Positions 42,366-50,984 of a DNA stretch of 64,000 bases are shown piece after piece; within the stretch, counting starts at the first letter, position 1; every line of letters starts with the position of its first letter. The notes beneath the pieces were generated by a model. It did no database searches. It saw only the letters and a program-made list of their open reading frames with translations, and was not told where the DNA came from. A program made the translations under genes and the position numbers. Location of the stretch: positions 1 through 64,000 of the forward strand of contig CAWBNB010000035.1 of the NCBI GenBank assembly GCA_963789885.1, given 5' to 3'. The DNA is from DATEDA01 sp963789885 (GTDB lineage: Bacteria > Pseudomonadota > Gammaproteobacteria > Burkholderiales > SG8-39).

Positions 42366-44939
42366 CTACAGCGTGGCCAGGAAGGCGATCAGCGCCTTCT
42401 TGTCGGCGTCGGGCAGGGTCTCGCCGAACGGGTGGCCGGCGTTCTCCACTTCGGCGGTGCACGAGCTGTAAACCTCCAGCAGCCTCGGGTGCTTCCGCAG
42501 CGTCTCGACGACGAGCTCGGGCTGCTTGAGGAGCGCGTTCGCGACCGAACGCAGGTCGGCGGCGATCTTCTTCCCCTCCTCGTCGCCGAACTGCTTGGCG
42601 AGGCTCTGGTCGAGCGCGTCCGGCCTGAGGCGGAGCTGCACGAGGTCGCCGACGAAGCGCTTGTGCTGGAAGTTCACCAGCCCCGCGGAGCTCGAGCCCT
42701 TCGGCACCACGATCGTCAGGCCGACGATCTGCGTCTCCTTCCCGTCCTCGACCGTGCGCAGGCCCATCGCGAGCGGAACGTCGACGTCGAACCGGGTGAT
42801 CTTCGGAATCCGCTTCGACGGGTTGAGGAGCTCCTCCATCGAGGCGACGTAGAGCTTGAAGCGGCCGTCGACGCTCGGGTCGTAGGCCCAGCACGCCGGC
42901 GCCTTGTCCGCCGGCAGGAGCTGCTTCGTCGCCGGATCGACGTACGTCGAGCGGTAGAAGAAGTTGTCGCGGTTCTTCGGCTGGCCGCAGATCTCCGGCC
43001 CGAGCGCGTTGTTGTGCGTGAACGGCGCGTGTGCCCACACGCTCACGAGCGAGACGTTGCGGTAGTAGCCGCGGCCGTCGTCGGCGGGTTCGCGCAGGTT
43101 CGGATCGGGCTTGCGCGCGCGCAGGGTGTCGGAGCCGTACTCCTGCCAGATGTGGCCTTGCATGTGGTTCGAGTGCAGCGCCCGGCAGCGGTTCGTCCCG
43201 ACCTCGGTCACCAGCGTCGCCTGGTCGTTGCCCATCCAATCGCGGCGGAGCCCCGTCTTGTCGTCGAGCGCGCGGAAGTCGCGGTTGCGGAAGCTCCCGC
43301 CCTGCGGATCGGGGATGCTGGAGTGGCAGCGGGCACAAGTCTCGGCGAACACCTCGCGTCCGCGCGCAACCGCGCCCTTGCCGAACTGCTTGTCGAGGTC
43401 GGCGACGAGCTCGTCCTGCGTGTAGTGCGCCTTGGTGTTCTTCGCCTTCAGCGCGTTCTCGCGCGCGACGGCGAGGTCGGTGGCGTTCGTCTCCTTCGAG
43501 AACAGGAAGGCCGCGATGTTCGGAAGCCGGTCCTCGATCGCGCGGAAGTTCGGGCAGTCGCGGCGGCACTGGCCGATGTCGAACGGCGTCTGGCCGAAGT
43601 TGCGTCCCTGCGGATCCAGCTGGCGCAGATCGGTGAGATGGTTGAGCCAGCACTGCTCGGAGCACGAGCCGATGTTGAAGTACACGCGCTGGATCGCCTC
43701 GAGCGCGCCGATGGAATCCTCGCCGCCCTTCAGGATGTGGTGGACCGTCTCCTTCGCGCGCGACTGGAGCCAGCACTTCCCGTCGCGTCCGGGCTCGCAC
43801 CAGCACTTCGTCCCCGCCGCCGGCGTGGCCGGGCACGCGGCGACCTTGCGCCACTTGAGGACGTCTTCGTCCTTGAACACGGGACGCTGGCTGAAGTTGT
43901 GGATGGCGTTGATCGTGCCCGGATTCGAGACCTGGTCGGTCGGGATGGCCGACGTGTCCGAGGTGCCGGGCCGCGCGTGCGAGTACATCTGGTACTCGAG
44001 CGAGTCGTAGGGCATGCCCGAGCCGAGCAGCTCGGAGATGCGCAGGTACTGGTTGCCGATCACGCCCTTGATGTTCTCCCACTTGGGATGGGCCGGATCG
44101 GCCGGCGGGTTCAGCGGGTCGAACGCGATGTGGCACGAGCCGCAGGAAGTGCCGATGAGGAACGGCGGCTCGACCGAGCCGTCGGCGAGCCGGCGGACGC
44201 GGGCGTCGGCGGATTTGGGATCGGCGGACACCGTCTTCGCGAATCCCTCCCAGCTCGCGAGGCCGCCGTTCAGCTTCTGCCAGCGGGCGCGGTCGAAGCG
44301 CGGGTTGGGGAACTTGCGGTAGCCGAGCGCGCCGGTCGAGGTGCCGAACGCGAGGTCGCAGGACGACTGGCGCTGGTCCTTCTTCCCGCTGTGGGGATCG
44401 TTCGGATCGACCGTGGCGTCGCGGAAGTCGCACGCCGGGTCACGGTAGCCTTCGCGGCCGACGAACTTGAGCAGCTCCTCGTCGCCCGGGCACCAGTCAA
44501 GGCCGTAGGTCTCGTCCAGGCTCTTCGCCGGACAGCCGTCGGAGCCCGGCGTGCAGCAGCCCGGATCGTTGATGAGGCCGTAGGCGGCGAACCGGTCGCC
44601 ACGCGCGTCCGAGCGGAGCACCCGGAACCAGTCGACGAGCACGCCGACGCGCTGCTGAAAGACGTAGGTGTGGAAGCGGGCGTTCCCGGCCGTCGCCTTG
44701 TACCAGATCTCGCGGCCGGCGAGCTCGGACGGGGTGAGACCGGCTTCGCCGGCGTAGAAGCCGGGGTTGTCGGGCAGCGGCTTGGCGGTCGCGGGGGCTG
44801 CCGCCGGAGCGGCCGCGGGGGCCGCGGCTGGCGGCGCCTGGGCAACGACCACCGGCCCCGGCCGGTCCGCGGCGAGCGAAGCGGCGAGCGCGACCGCGCC
44901 GGCGGCGAATGTGGCGACGACGAAAGCGGCTGTTTTCAT
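42366..44939 (-). CDS. Large exported di-haem c-type cytochrome
   Basis: The 857-residue protein has a signal sequence and a Pro/Ala-rich linker (residues 30-55). Two haem c sites are visible: TSCGSCHIAFDPLNPP near residue 262 and ETCARCHSSIPDPQG near 520. A cysteine-rich middle (CWCEPGRDGKCWLQ, CSEQCWLNH, CRRDCPNF) could hold disulfides or metal. WAHAPFTHNNALGPEICG resembles the THNG-type motif of the other cluster members, and the end HPFGETLPDADKKALIAFLATL is family-like. GAGGAG precedes the ATG. First gene of the cluster. Confidence 0.72.
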   Translation of the reverse strand: MKTAAFVVATFAAGAVALAASLAADRPGPVVVAQAPPAAAPAAAPAAAPATAKPLPDNPGFYAGEAGLTPSELAGREIWYKATAGNARFHTYVFQQRVGVLVDWFRVLRSDARGDRFAAYGLINDPGCCTPGSDGCPAKSLDETYGLDWCPGDEELLKFVGREGYRDPACDFRDATVDPNDPHSGKKDQRQSSCDLAFGTSTGALGYRKFPNPRFDRARWQKLNGGLASWEGFAKTVSADPKSADARVRRLADGSVEPPFLIGTSCGSCHIAFDPLNPPADPAHPKWENIKGVIGNQYLRISELLGSGMPYDSLEYQMYSHARPGTSDTSAIPTDQVSNPGTINAIHNFSQRPVFKDEDVLKWRKVAACPATPAAGTKCWCEPGRDGKCWLQSRAKETVHHILKGGEDSIGALEAIQRVYFNIGSCSEQCWLNHLTDLRQLDPQGRNFGQTPFDIGQCRRDCPNFRAIEDRLPNIAAFLFSKETNATDLAVARENALKAKNTKAHYTQDELVADLDKQFGKGAVARGREVFAETCARCHSSIPDPQGGSFRNRDFRALDDKTGLRRDWMGNDQATLVTEVGTNRCRALHSNHMQGHIWQEYGSDTLRARKPDPNLREPADDGRGYYRNVSLVSVWAHAPFTHNNALGPEICGQPKNRDNFFYRSTYVDPATKQLLPADKAPACWAYDPSVDGRFKLYVASMEELLNPSKRIPKITRFDVDVPLAMGLRTVEDGKETQIVGLTIVVPKGSSSAGLVNFQHKRFVGDLVQLRLRPDALDQSLAKQFGDEEGKKIAADLRSVANALLKQPELVVETLRKHPRLLEVYSSCTAEVENAGHPFGETLPDADKKALIAFLATL

Positions 44940-45028
44940 GGGTGGCTCCTCTGCGCCCGCGCGGGCCTATGCCAACGGCATCGCGTCCGACGTCGCTCAA
45001 GATAAACTGCGCGCGCCTGGAATCGAAT

Positions 45029-45928
45029 ATGTCCGATGGGCTAAGCCAGTCCGGTAACCACGCGCCGCGACGCGCCGAGCTGTCCGGAATCGGTCACGCG
45101 GGCTGCGCGGCGGCGGTTTTCGCAGGCGGCGGGAACCGCTGCTTCTGGCAGGCGGGCTTCTGGAGCGAAGCGGCGCCGCGGCTCGGCCTTGCGCCGCAGC
45201 GCGTCGCGGCAACGAGCGCCGGGGCGGCAATCGCCTGCGTGCTCTTCGCCGGCCGCGCCCGCGAGGGGCTCGCACATTTCAAGTCCGTCATCTCGGCCAA
45301 TTCACGCAACGTTTATCCGGGGAACGTCCTCCACGGACGGCCGGTGTTTCCGCACGCGGCGATTTACCGTCGCGCGCTGCTCGCGATCATCGATGCCGGG
45401 GCGCTCGAACGGCTCCGCACGGGGCCCGAGATCCTCGTGCCGGTGACGCGCGCCCCCCGGTGGCTTGGCAAACGCGCGGCGTTCGCGGTCGCGGGCCTGG
45501 CCGATGCGCTGGAGCACCTCGCGCGGCCGGCCGTGCACCCGCGCCTCGCCCGCCGGCTCGGCTTCGTGGCCGAATACGTTCCGATAGCGACGTGTGCGAC
45601 CCCGGACGCCCTCGCCGATCTCGTCCTCGCATCTTCGTGCACACCGCCGTTCACGCCGGCATTGACGCTCGGCGGCCGGCCGGCGCTCGACGGCGGCATC
45701 GCCGACAACGTTCCCGCGGCGGCGGTGGAGGCGGACGACGGGCCGACCCTGGTTCTCCTCACCCGTAGATTCGCGCGTCTGCCGGTACACCCGGGGCGGA
45801 TCTACGTGCAGCCATCGGCCGCGGTCCCGGTCTCGGCCTGGGACTACACCGACCCGGATGCCATTCAGGCGGCGTTCGACCTTGGGCGGCGAGACGGCGT
45901 ATTTTACGCCAAAATATCAAATAGTTAA
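45029..45928 (+). CDS. Patatin-like phospholipase
   Basis: The ATG at 45029 gives 299 residues. The oxyanion motif AGGGNR is near residue 32, the nucleophile elbow TSAGAAI near 60 with the serine of G-x-S-x-G modified as T-S-A-G, and the catalytic Asp in LDGGIADN near 218. The lack of a signal peptide suggests a cytoplasmic or type-II/contact-delivered lipid acyl hydrolase. It is divergent from the cytochrome cluster, sharing an 89-nt control region. Substrate lipids unknown. Confidence 0.84.
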   Translation: MSDGLSQSGNHAPRRAELSGIGHAGCAAAVFAGGGNRCFWQAGFWSEAAPRLGLAPQRVAATSAGAAIACVLFAGRAREGLAHFKSVISANSRNVYPGNVLHGRPVFPHAAIYRRALLAIIDAGALERLRTGPEILVPVTRAPRWLGKRAAFAVAGLADALEHLARPAVHPRLARRLGFVAEYVPIATCATPDALADLVLASSCTPPFTPALTLGGRPALDGGIADNVPAAAVEADDGPTLVLLTRRFARLPVHPGRIYVQPSAAVPVSAWDYTDPDAIQAAFDLGRRDGVFYAKISNS

Positions 45929-45978
45929 TCATGACTCTGGGGAAAAGTCAGCGAGTGCTCACAGCAACGATTTTCCAC

Positions 45979-46008
45979 TTGACGCTGCGAGGGTCGAACC
46001 GATAGGAT
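45979..46008 (+). promoter_or_regulatory. Sigma-70-type promoter of the cupin-IclR operon
   Basis: TTGACG (45979-45984) and TAGGAT (46003-46008) are separated by 18 nt, the best -35/-10 pair in this window. Transcription would start near 46014-46016, about 47 nt before the cupin ATG. The region 45929-46061 is AT-richer than its surroundings. Confidence 0.65.
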
Positions 46009-46012
46009 GTTC

Positions 46013-46045
46013 CTTTGAACGAAACGTAGTATCTTTGAACGGAAC
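46013..46045 (+). promoter_or_regulatory. Direct repeat over the transcription start, candidate IclR operator
   Basis: CTTTGAACGAAAC (46013-46025) and CTTTGAACGGAAC (46033-46045) are identical but for one base and begin exactly 20 bp apart, about two helical turns. The first copy also forms GTTCCTTTGAAC (46009-46020), a GTTC-GAAC inverted pair like IclR-family boxes. Sitting on the start site, they suit repression by the IclR protein encoded in the same operon. Confidence 0.5.
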
Positions 46046-46061
46046 AAAAGGAGGGCCGACG

Positions 46062-46445
46062 ATGACGCAGATGTACAACTGGAACACCCTGCCCCGAGAG
46101 TTTGTCCGGAAGGGCATCGAGCGGTGCGGATTCCGCGGCGACAACGTGGTGCTGGTGATGAACTGGGTCGAGCCGGACATCAAGGTCAACCCGCACCAGC
46201 ACACCTTCGAGCAGCTCGCGATCTGCATCCAGGGCAAGTTCCACTACCACGTGGGCGACGAGGTGTTCCTCATGACCCCCGGGTCGATGCTGCGCGTCCC
46301 GCCGAACACCCTGCACTACGTCGAGCCGATCGGCAACGAAGTGGCGCTCAACCTCGACGTCTTCGCGCCCATCCGCGACGACTACCGGCACCTCGTCGAC
46401 TACCAGCGCGCCGAGTTCGAGGCCGCACCGGTGCCGCAGCGCTGA
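46062..46445 (+). CDS. Small cupin-domain protein
   Basis: The ATG at 46062 has a perfect AAAGGAGG ribosome binding site and gives 127 residues. The cupin metal motif is visible as NPHQHTFEQLAICIQGKFHYHVGDE (His at HQH, Glu of FEQL) and then PPNTLHYVEP. It resembles small dioxygenase or isomerase cupins of catabolic clusters. The longer upstream frame would include the promoter and is rejected. First gene of the operon ending at 49332. Confidence 0.88.
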   Translation: MTQMYNWNTLPREFVRKGIERCGFRGDNVVLVMNWVEPDIKVNPHQHTFEQLAICIQGKFHYHVGDEVFLMTPGSMLRVPPNTLHYVEPIGNEVALNLDVFAPIRDDYRHLVDYQRAEFEAAPVPQR

Positions 46446-46482
46446 CCCGCCGCCCAGCCGACTTCACCGCCAAGGAGACGCC

Positions 46483-47427
46483 ATGCCCCAAGCCACCGCC
46501 GCCAAAGCCCGTTCCTGGCGCGACGCCGATCCCGGCGTCGTCGACCGGTTGATGCAGGGCGCGATCGACCTGCACTGCCACAGCGGCCCGTCGGTGATGC
46601 CGCGCTACTTCGACCACTACGAGGCGATGCAGGAGGCCTCCTCCGCCGGCATCCGCGCGCTGCTCATCAAGGACCACTACTACTCTGCGACCCCGGTCAC
46701 CGAGGTGCTGAACAAGCATTTCAAGCACCTCAAGGTGACCCTGCTCTCGGGCGTCCCGCTCAACAACCAGACCGGCGGGTTGAACGTCTACGCCGTCGAG
46801 CACGGCATCAAGCTCGGCGCGAAGCTGGTGTGGATGCCGACCTTCACGTCGGCGAACCACATCAACGAACACAAGAAGGACGCGCACTTCAAGGACAAGT
46901 TTCCGCAGGCCAAGAAGAAAATGCTCGAGCCGACACCGCTGACGGTGCTCGACGCGAACGGTCGGCTCGTCCCCGAGGTGGCTCCGATCCTCGACCTGAT
47001 CGCGGAGCACGACGTCGTGCTCTCCGGCGGCCATCTCAACATCGGCGAGATCTTCCCGCTGTTCGAGGAGGCGAAGCGGCGCGGCGTGAAGCGGCTGCTG
47101 GTGAACCATCCGACCTACGTGGTCGGCGCGAGCCTCGACGACATCCGCAAGCTCGTCGGCATGGGCGCGTACGTCGAGCACTCGATGTGCATGTTCGTGC
47201 CCGGCTCCAAGTTCAAGTTCTACGACCCGCCGGAGCTCGACGGGATGATCGAGGCCGGCACCGTCGAACGGACGATCCTCGGCTCCGACCTGGGCCAGGT
47301 CGGCAATCCGCGCCTCGTCGACGGCTTCCGCAACGTGATCGAGACCGTCCTCGACCTCGGCTATCCCGAGGCCGCGGTGCGCAAGATGGTCTCGTCGAAC
47401 GCCGCCGGGCTGATCGGCCTCAACTAG
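46483..47427 (+). CDS. DUF6282 family amidohydrolase-like protein
   Basis: The 314-residue protein opens with the metal motif IDLHCHSGPS near residues 28-37, followed by KDHYYSATP, a conserved SGGHLNIGEIF block and GSDLGQVGNPR near the C-terminus. The layout is that of a metal-dependent TIM-barrel or PHP-like hydrolase, and matches DUF6282 proteins next to Bug transporters. Its substrate is unknown, but it likely acts on the compound carried by the neighbouring binding protein. GGAGA precedes the ATG. Confidence 0.8.
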   Translation: MPQATAAKARSWRDADPGVVDRLMQGAIDLHCHSGPSVMPRYFDHYEAMQEASSAGIRALLIKDHYYSATPVTEVLNKHFKHLKVTLLSGVPLNNQTGGLNVYAVEHGIKLGAKLVWMPTFTSANHINEHKKDAHFKDKFPQAKKKMLEPTPLTVLDANGRLVPEVAPILDLIAEHDVVLSGGHLNIGEIFPLFEEAKRRGVKRLLVNHPTYVVGASLDDIRKLVGMGAYVEHSMCMFVPGSKFKFYDPPELDGMIEAGTVERTILGSDLGQVGNPRLVDGFRNVIETVLDLGYPEAAVRKMVSSNAAGLIGLN

Positions 47428-47440
47428 CCGCGCCCCGCGC

Positions 47441-48343
47441 ATGTCGCCCGCGAACGCCGACAAGCTGGAGCGCACCGAGCGCGAACCGTCCGAAGCGGAC
47501 GACAACACGCTCGACTCGGTCGCCGTCGTAGCGCAGATCCTCGACGAGCTCGCGGCCGCCCGGCAGCCGCTCGGCGTGACCCAGCTCGCCCGCCAGCTCG
47601 AGCACTCGAAGGCGCGCATGCACCGCTACCTCACCTCGTTGCGGCGCGCCGGCCTGGTCGAGCAGGACGCGGCGAGCGAGCGCTACCGGCTCGGCTGGAA
47701 GCTCTTCCAGCTCGGCGAGGCGGCCGGCCAGCAGTTCGACCTCCGCCGCCTCGCCGAAGGGCATCTGCGGCGGCTGCGCGATCTCACCGGGCTGACCGCG
47801 CTCCTCTCGGTGCCGGTGAACGGCGAGGCGCTCGTGATCGCCGCGGTCGAGAGCGAGCGCAACGTGTGCATCACCGTGAAGCCGGGCAACCGGCCGGCGG
47901 CGCACTGCTCCGCCCAAGGGCGCGTCGTGCTCGCGTTCGCCGACGAGGCGGTACAGGGCCGCCAGCTGGGGCGCAAGCTCGCGGCGTTCACGCCGCAGTC
48001 GATCACCGAGCCGGACGCGGTGCGCGAGCGGCTGGCGGCGATCCGCGAGCGGCTGTACGAGGACGCGCCGAACGAGATCCTCACCGGCATCAACACGCTC
48101 GCGGCGCCGATCCTGCGCGACGGCGACACGCTGGTCGGCATGATCGGCATCGTCGGCTCGGTGCAGGACATCCCGTCGCCGGCACTGCCGCAGCAGGTCG
48201 ACCTGGTGCGCGGCTGCGCCGCCGCGCTCTCCGACCTGCTCGAAGGCACGCTCTACCGCACCCGCGGCATCCAGGTTCCCCGTGAGCTGAAGGCGCTCTC
48301 TTCGGTTCGCGCCACACCGCTCCCAACCAAGGAGGATTCGTGA
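47441..48343 (+). CDS. IclR family transcriptional regulator
   Basis: The 300-residue protein has a winged helix at about 30-80 (ILDELAAARQPLGVTQLARQLE, then KARMHRYLTSLRRAGLVEQD) and the IclR effector domain, with TGLTALLSVPVNGEALVI and the ARG-like hydrophobic pocket GINTLAAPI. Members repress or activate catabolic genes on binding a small acid. It is third in its operon, so autoregulation through the 46013-46045 repeat is likely. Its stop and the ATG of the next gene share TGATG. Confidence 0.9.
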   Translation: MSPANADKLERTEREPSEADDNTLDSVAVVAQILDELAAARQPLGVTQLARQLEHSKARMHRYLTSLRRAGLVEQDAASERYRLGWKLFQLGEAAGQQFDLRRLAEGHLRRLRDLTGLTALLSVPVNGEALVIAAVESERNVCITVKPGNRPAAHCSAQGRVVLAFADEAVQGRQLGRKLAAFTPQSITEPDAVRERLAAIRERLYEDAPNEILTGINTLAAPILRDGDTLVGMIGIVGSVQDIPSPALPQQVDLVRGCAAALSDLLEGTLYRTRGIQVPRELKALSSVRATPLPTKEDS

Positions 48344-49332
48344 TGTTCACCCGACTGCCGGGCCTGCTCTGCGGGCTCGCGATTGCGACTGCCGCTGCGG
48401 CCCTCGCCACCGACGCGGTGGCGCAGGCCTTCCCGTCCAAGCCAGTGAAAGTGCTCGTGCCCTATCCGCCCGGCGGACCCGTGGACGGCGTCGCGCGCGG
48501 CCTGACCCAGAGCCTGGCGACGCTCTGGGGCCAGCCAGTCGTGGTGGAAAACCGCCCCGGCGCGAACGAGATCATCGCCGTGCAGACGACTGCCAAGTCG
48601 CCGGCCGACGGCTACACCCTGCTGCTCGGGACCGAAGCCGCGTACTCGCTCAACGGGTTCCTCTACGCCAACCTGCCCTACGACCCGGTGCGCGATCTCG
48701 CACCGATCAGCAAGGTCGTCCACGTCAACATGGTCCTGATCGTCAAGGGCGACCTGCCGGCGAACAACGTGAAGGAGTTCGTCGCGCTCATGAAGAAGGA
48801 GGGCAAGTCGCACAACTACGGCTCCGCCGGCGCGGGCGGCACGACGCATCTCGCGATGGAAGGCTTCAAGCGCGACGCCGGGTTCGAGATGACGCACGTC
48901 CCCTACAAGGGCATCGCTCCTGCGGTAAGCGACATGCTGTCGGGCTCGATCGACGCGATGTTCGCGGGCATGACCGCCGCCACGCCGCATCTCAAGAGCG
49001 GCAAGATGAAGATCCTCGCGATCTCTGGTGCCAACCGGGCGAAATCGCTGCCCGACGTGCCCACCTTCAAGGAGGCGGGCTATCTCGCGACCGAAGCGAG
49101 CTTCTATCTCGGCCTTACCGCCCCGGCCGGGACGCCGGCGCCGGTTATCGCCAAGATCGCGGCCGACGTGCGCAAGGTCGTGAGCGACCCGGCGTTCCAG
49201 GAGCGCTTCATGGCGCCGTACGGGTTCGACGCCGTCGGGGATACGCCCGAGCAGTTCACGGCGTTCCTGAAGAAGGATCGAGAGGTTTCGGAGAAGCGGA
49301 TCAAGGCGGTCGGGGTCAAGCTCGACTATTGA
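48343..49332 (+). CDS. Bug-type tripartite tricarboxylate transporter binding protein
   Basis: The ATG at 48343 has a strong AAGGAGG and gives 329 residues with a signal peptide ending AVAQA. The Bug/TctC fold is seen in FPSKPVKVLVPYPPGGPVDG, PVVVENRPGAN, DGYTLLLG, HVPYKGIAPAVSDMLSG and AGTPAPVIAKI. These periplasmic proteins capture carboxylates or aromatic acids for TctAB-type transporters or sensors; no TctA/TctB gene is nearby. Closes the operon from 46062. Confidence 0.92.
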   Translation: MFTRLPGLLCGLAIATAAAALATDAVAQAFPSKPVKVLVPYPPGGPVDGVARGLTQSLATLWGQPVVVENRPGANEIIAVQTTAKSPADGYTLLLGTEAAYSLNGFLYANLPYDPVRDLAPISKVVHVNMVLIVKGDLPANNVKEFVALMKKEGKSHNYGSAGAGGTTHLAMEGFKRDAGFEMTHVPYKGIAPAVSDMLSGSIDAMFAGMTAATPHLKSGKMKILAISGANRAKSLPDVPTFKEAGYLATEASFYLGLTAPAGTPAPVIAKIAADVRKVVSDPAFQERFMAPYGFDAVGDTPEQFTAFLKKDREVSEKRIKAVGVKLDY

Positions 49333-49507
49333 GGTCGCCGGTGTCGCATCCCGGCGACGCCGGGCGGGCAGCCGGGCTCGCCGGCCGCCGCCGTTCGTGG
49401 CGGGGGGCCAACCGGTCACACCCCGGACATACAGGAATGAAGCCCTCACTCGGGTAAGGATTCGCTCTCTCTGCGGCGCACAATCGCCCCGGTGCCAAAT
49501 TCGTCGT

Positions 49508-49530
49508 GGCGTTCCCGGCCCGGGAACGCC
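49508..49530. promoter_or_regulatory. Perfect 11-bp palindrome with adjacent -10-like sequence
   Basis: GGCGTTCCCGG and CCGGGAACGCC are separated by a single C. Directly downstream is TAAAATATAAG, whose TAAAAT could be a -10. This is 101 nt before the PhnD-rhodanese gene. An operator for that gene is the simplest reading. The rest of 49333-49630 shows no gene; the region is AT-richer after 49480. Confidence 0.5.
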
Positions 49531-49630
49531 TAAAATATAAGCACGACAAAAACCGGGGATCCGGGAGAACCGGACGTCGGCGCTACGGCGCCCCTGGAAC
49601 ACTATAAGACGACGTCGCTAGAGGGAAGCT

Positions 49631-50836
49631 ATGCGTGCCATTCTCGTTGCCGCTGCGGCGGCGACCGGCTTTGCCGCCGTTCAACCCGCTCTTGCGCAAC
49701 TCAAGGTCAGCATCTCCGGCGAAGCGCGCGAGGAAATCAGCACCGCGGCGTTCGTCGACCGCTACAGCTCGCTCGCGAATTACGTCGGCGTGTCGACCGG
49801 CACCGACATCCGCCTGAGCTTCGGCCGCGACCTGACGCGCGAGCTCGCCCGCACGCGTTCGCGCGGGTACGACCTCATCATCGGCCCGGCGCACGTCATC
49901 GGCAGCGCCATCCGCTACGGCTACGAACCGGTGGCCCGGTTCCCGGGCGAGGAGCGCGCGGTGCTGATCGCCTCGGAGGCGAGCGGCATCAAGTCGCTGG
50001 CCGAGGCGCGCGGGGCGCGGCTCGCGCTGCCGCCCACCGATTCGCTCGCGACCTACCTCGCGCGGGGCGAGCTCAACGCCATCGGCACCCCGACCAGGGA
50101 GTACTTCAAGGACATTCGCGAGTTCCGCTACCACGAGGCGGCGCTGCTCGCGCTCGAGCTCGGGCTCGCCGACGTGGCGGTGGCCGACCGGCGGCTCGCC
50201 GAGGAGTGGCTCGCCCGGAACAAGGGCCGCATCCTGCTCGAGACCAAGGGCGCGCCGATGACCGGCGTCGCGGTGCTCTCGAGCCTCGACCGCGCGGTCA
50301 AGGACCGGATCAAGGCGGCGTTCCTCGCCCCGAATCCGAAGACCGTCGCCTCGGTCGACCTCGCCGGCCTCGACGTGCGCAAGATGCAGCCGATCACGGT
50401 CAAGGAGTACGACTACGTCTCGACCCTCGGCTACTTCACCCCGCGCGTGCTCGACGGCGTGAAGATCGTGAGCGCCGAGGAGGTCGCCGAGATGATGCGC
50501 AAGGGCGTGCCGCTCTTCGACACCCGCGTCGAGGAGGAATACCGCGACAAGCACATCAAGGGCGCGAAATGGCTGCCCTACGCCGAGAAGAGCACGAAGG
50601 AGGTCGCATTCGACGCGAAGCGCGATCATTTCGACCTCGCCGGGCTCGCCGACAAGAGCGCGCCGGTGATCTTCTCCTGCAACGGCGCGGAGTGCTGGAA
50701 GAGCTACAAGTCGTGCGTCACCGCGCGCGCCCAGGGTTTCACCCAGGTGTACTGGTTCCGCGGCGGCTTCCCCGAGTGGATGGCGAAGGGCTATCCGGTC
50801 GACGCGGTCGCCAAGAACGTCGTGCTGACGCGCTAG
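49631..50836 (+). CDS. PhnD-like periplasmic binding domain fused to a rhodanese domain
   Basis: The 401-residue protein has a signal peptide ending ALAQ. Residues about 24-270 form a phosphonate/phosphate-type (PhnD-like) substrate-binding domain, seen as YSSLANYVGVSTGTDIRL, GYDLIIGPAHVIGSAIRYGYEPVARF and the hinge GLADVAVADRRLAEEW. Residues about 285-395 form a rhodanese domain with DTRVEEEYRDKHIKGAKWLPY and the active-site loop FSCNGAECWKSY, where the catalytic cysteine is the first Cys. The fusion suggests binding and sulfur transfer or redox sensing in one periplasmic protein. The neighbouring Liv-type system may be linked. Confidence 0.85.
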   Translation: MRAILVAAAAATGFAAVQPALAQLKVSISGEAREEISTAAFVDRYSSLANYVGVSTGTDIRLSFGRDLTRELARTRSRGYDLIIGPAHVIGSAIRYGYEPVARFPGEERAVLIASEASGIKSLAEARGARLALPPTDSLATYLARGELNAIGTPTREYFKDIREFRYHEAALLALELGLADVAVADRRLAEEWLARNKGRILLETKGAPMTGVAVLSSLDRAVKDRIKAAFLAPNPKTVASVDLAGLDVRKMQPITVKEYDYVSTLGYFTPRVLDGVKIVSAEEVAEMMRKGVPLFDTRVEEEYRDKHIKGAKWLPYAEKSTKEVAFDAKRDHFDLAGLADKSAPVIFSCNGAECWKSYKSCVTARAQGFTQVYWFRGGFPEWMAKGYPVDAVAKNVVLTR

Positions 50837-50984
50837 CGTCGCCCGCGCACGCATCCCCCGCGCGGAGCCCTGCGCGCGGTGCTCGCGCGCAACCCCCGCT
50901 CCCAGGTGGCACTGGCGCGCCGTACGGCGCCGGCAGTACCATCCCCGCTCCCGCACCACCCCCCGCTACCTGGAAGGAGGAGCC

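Noticed and set aside
36119..44939. Firm naming of the cytochromes as rubber oxygenases (RoxA/RoxB)
   Set aside because: There is only a general resemblance in haem spacing and YLHNG-like motifs; no diagnostic residues could be verified without alignment.
41952..45005. A 1017-codon plus-strand frame opposite the large cytochrome
   Set aside because: It is antisense to a gene with clear haem motifs and signal peptide, and reads as Arg/Ala/Val-rich noise typical of GC-rich DNA.
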